DNA of 64,000 nt from Chamaelirium japonicum (lineage: Eukaryota > Streptophyta > Magnoliopsida > Liliales > Melanthiaceae), in NCBI GenBank assembly GCA_947650365.1, contig OX393550.1, positions 116,366,237 to 116,430,236 of the forward strand, written 5' to 3'. The notes beneath the pieces are model-generated. The model saw nothing but the letters and a program-made list of their open reading frames with translations, was not told the origin of the DNA and ran no database searches. The position numbers and the translations under genes are program-made. Shown in pieces: positions 61,601-64,000 of the stretch; position 1 is the first letter of the stretch, and every line of letters begins with the position of its first letter.

Positions 61601-62893
61601 GAGCTATGCCCTTCCACCCAGACACAAAGCAGTTGGTTGTGGAGGCCAGAGGATCTCGATGAGTCCTCTTACACATCCCTTATTCTAGTTGAGGGTTATT
61701 TAATGCAAGTATGAGTGTATACTAAGGTCACGACAACCTATACACTAGACCCTGGTCATACCGTGCTCCCACTAGTGTTTCAAGCCTTTCGCGAAGCATT
61801 AATCGATCTCGGAATATCATAGTCCCTGCCTCAAGTGGATTTCTCCACTTAAGGGTCACATTACATATCCCAAGAACATCGATGCTCTACAAACCTACTA
61901 TCACGCTAATGCTCTAGAGCCTAGTCTAAGGTCTGACTGACAGGAAAGGTCTTCCACTACCATGACGCCTCGCTTATAAATTTGACGAATGATTTCATAG
62001 GAGAATTCCAACTCATTCTAGGTTTCGATGCTGGCCAAATAGGCACACCCGACTAATCGGGTGTCGACCTAATGGTGGCATAACCAAATGTGAGGAATTC
62101 ATGCTATCGTCAATGGTTAATTAAATAATAGGCATCACTAGTGGAATCCTATCATAATAAGGTCGCTAGGACCCGAGGGGAAAGGGCATCCCTCTAACAT
62201 AGATAATCAAATTATCGCATCGGGGTTCTTTACAAAAATATAAAAAACAATAGAAAGAAACAACCACACAATTGAATCAAGTTCAGGGTCCGACCCCTGA
62301 ACCTAACTGGCACAGCGTAGGCTCTCTGTCTCCTTCGCAAGGCTCCTCGATCCGGTGCAAGCCTTTGTATACGATCTCCTGACGCTTTCGCCCTTTGCCG
62401 TCATCGTGTATGCTTTGTCGGATCGCCATCGTCCTCCAAGATTCCGCTCGTCTTCCCGGTGGTGGATCTCCATAGCAAGTCCTCATCTTCAATCTGTAAC
62501 CGAAAAAGCTCTAGTACGCTTCGAATAAATGCTCACTCGTACATAATTTCCTAGAAAGAAAAAGAAAATAAGCCTAATAACAAGCCTGGGAATCAAGGGT
62601 GGTCAACTTCCACCACTTGCCCGACTATGGCTCTAAAACCTATCCACACACAGAAGAAAAACCATCCAGACAATATTCGCTAACACGGGGTCCGACCCCC
62701 GGTAGCAAGCAATTACAAATCTAGATTATTTTAGAAGCGGCGTCCTACAAGAACAATTCATAGAACACACAAAATATACTATGCATGATCTATTCGTAGA
62801 ACCCCGATGGCGGCACATACTATTCATGCGCGCACATGACGGTTTCATGAAAAAAAAATAAAACGCACACCACTACCGTGCCCTGATACCAAT

Positions 62894-64000
62894 TGTTGGA
62901 AATAAATCCATGGTAGAGACCCACAGCGGAAGCAAAGAGAAGGTCCAAAGACCGTGAGCGGTGTGCGTTACATATCAAAAATTTTATCGAAACGATCTAC
63001 ATATGCGTGTATGAATCTAGCATGGCAACTACACGAACCCCTAACGATGATCTAACGCGAAAGAATAGTCTAGCATGTATGCATGTTCTATCTATGTTAG
63101 ATCTACATGTTAGAGATCATACCTGCGTGCAGATTCTTTCACCGCGACAAGTTTCTTCTTTGTCGATGGAGACGGGCTCGGATCTGCTCAACATAGCTTC
63201 GGTGCGATGGTCATAACTTTTTTCTCCGAACTCCAATTGGGCTAAAATTTGGACTGCAGGTAGCCAACTTCGATATGCAACTTTTGCAATAAGTTTCACC
63301 TCGTTTAGACTTCTATAGCTCCCGAAATCATAAAAACAACATTGATTTTCTGTGCAGATTCTGGACAGGAAAAGGTTGCGGGAGATGCCTACTAGTTCAC
63401 CCGATCTCACACGATGCACGGTACCTCGTCGATGGATCTCTGAGTGCCTCCATCCGACGAGCCTTCTCCTTCTATGAAACACCACGCAAGGAAGACGAGT
63501 CGCCATCCAATGGCGCAAGCGAGGGAGAGAGAGATGAGAGAGAAGAAAAGAAGAGAGAAGAGGGGGGCGGCTAGGGTTTCCCCATGGCTTGGGCCTGCCC
63601 TAGGGCTTGCATCATGCATTGGCCGACCCCCCCTCTCCCCTTTACCTTATATAGGGCCGGCCTATCCATATGGATAGGGATGGTACAGATAAGGTTGACT
63701 GATTCAAACCTTTTCCTTGTATATCTCTTCTTTATCTTTATCTTTTCCTTGGTTTTGAAAACGGTCAAAACTAAGCCATTTTCTGCACCTCATGACCGAC
63801 CCTTTCATCGGAGGCAACAACCTTCTGAAATCAATGGGGCCGACCTTGACCAGTCTCTCAACACTTAGGGCCGACCCCCCTAGTACATAGTGGCACATGG
63901 TATGACCAAAATGCCCTTATGTCACTAGTTGGCCGTTCCTCGTGTACGAGACTTTGCAACGCACACATAAGTGAAGTGCACCAATGATTTCACTATTCTC
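62894..64000 (-). repeat. Copia element 2, 5' LTR (partial)
   Basis: It begins (in plus coordinates) TGTTGGAAATAAATCCATGG next to the primer site. The first 1107 bp are in the window, including the inverted TATA region near 63645-63655. Confidence 0.94.

Larger units (their letters stand above)
55300..64000 (-). mobile_element. Second Copia element (element 2), inverted, runs off the window
   Basis: The same family in minus orientation. The 3' LTR is 55300-57633 (2334 bp), the internal region is 57634-62893 (5260 bp), and the 5' LTR starts at 62894 and leaves the window. A tRNA-Met primer site (plus strand CCTGATACCA, 62882-62891) and a polypurine tract (57634-57643) are present. Coding relics mirror element 1 but are independently broken: integrase near 59560-59900, RT near 58400-58640 and gag near 60580-60850. 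Its second target copy is outside the window. Confidence 0.95.

Overview
The window reads as nuclear DNA of a flowering plant. Two spliced plant gene families are present: a two-domain GDPD-like cell-surface protein and a GASA/snakin cysteine-rich peptide. They sit in a dense layer of plant-type transposons (Copia, Gypsy, LARD, TRIM/Cassandra, LINE, CACTA, hAT, Helitron, MITEs) with many long (CT)n, (GA)n, (TA)n and (CA)n runs. A monocot is plausible from the TE mix and CT-rich microsatellites, but I cannot name the species. No bacterial, organellar, tRNA or CRISPR features were seen.

Layout. 1-1430: foldback MITEs bounded by TA microsatellites. 1490-4055: a degraded CACTA element holding a Copia LTR fragment, which in turn holds a 344-bp TRIM. 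4068-5745: hAT non-autonomous elements. 6160-8320: a long-TIR element, then two Helitrons end to end. 10119-17660: an apparently intact nine-exon GDPDL gene (750 codons) with a GC-AG intron and several small transposons in its introns. 17930-19240: LINE 3' fragment on the minus strand. 21430-22230: a two-exon GASA gene (92 aa). 22600-35010: a LINE on the plus strand, split by an 11.2-kb LARD-type retrotransposon and by a 537-bp solo LTR. 35416-37416: a Helitron cluster and a palindromic MITE. 38401-42443: a Cassandra solo LTR and a complete Cassandra TRIM, both carrying 5S rRNA-like sequence. 40588-45004: a Gypsy (Tat-like) remnant with tandem repeats and a broken gag. 45005-55054: a complete but decayed Copia element with an exact target duplication. 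55300 to the window end: a second copy of the same Copia family in inverted orientation, making a very large inverted repeat with a 245-bp centre.

Only the two host genes look functional. The GDPDL product should be secreted and GPI-anchored at the cell surface, and the GASA product should be secreted to the apoplast. Nothing shows that they work together. The rest is a layered record of insertions, several of which can be ordered in time because one element interrupts another. No clearly new biochemical system was found. The most interesting structures are the TA-microsatellite MITE family, the LARD with internal 106-bp repeats, the paired Helitron families and the Copia inverted pair.
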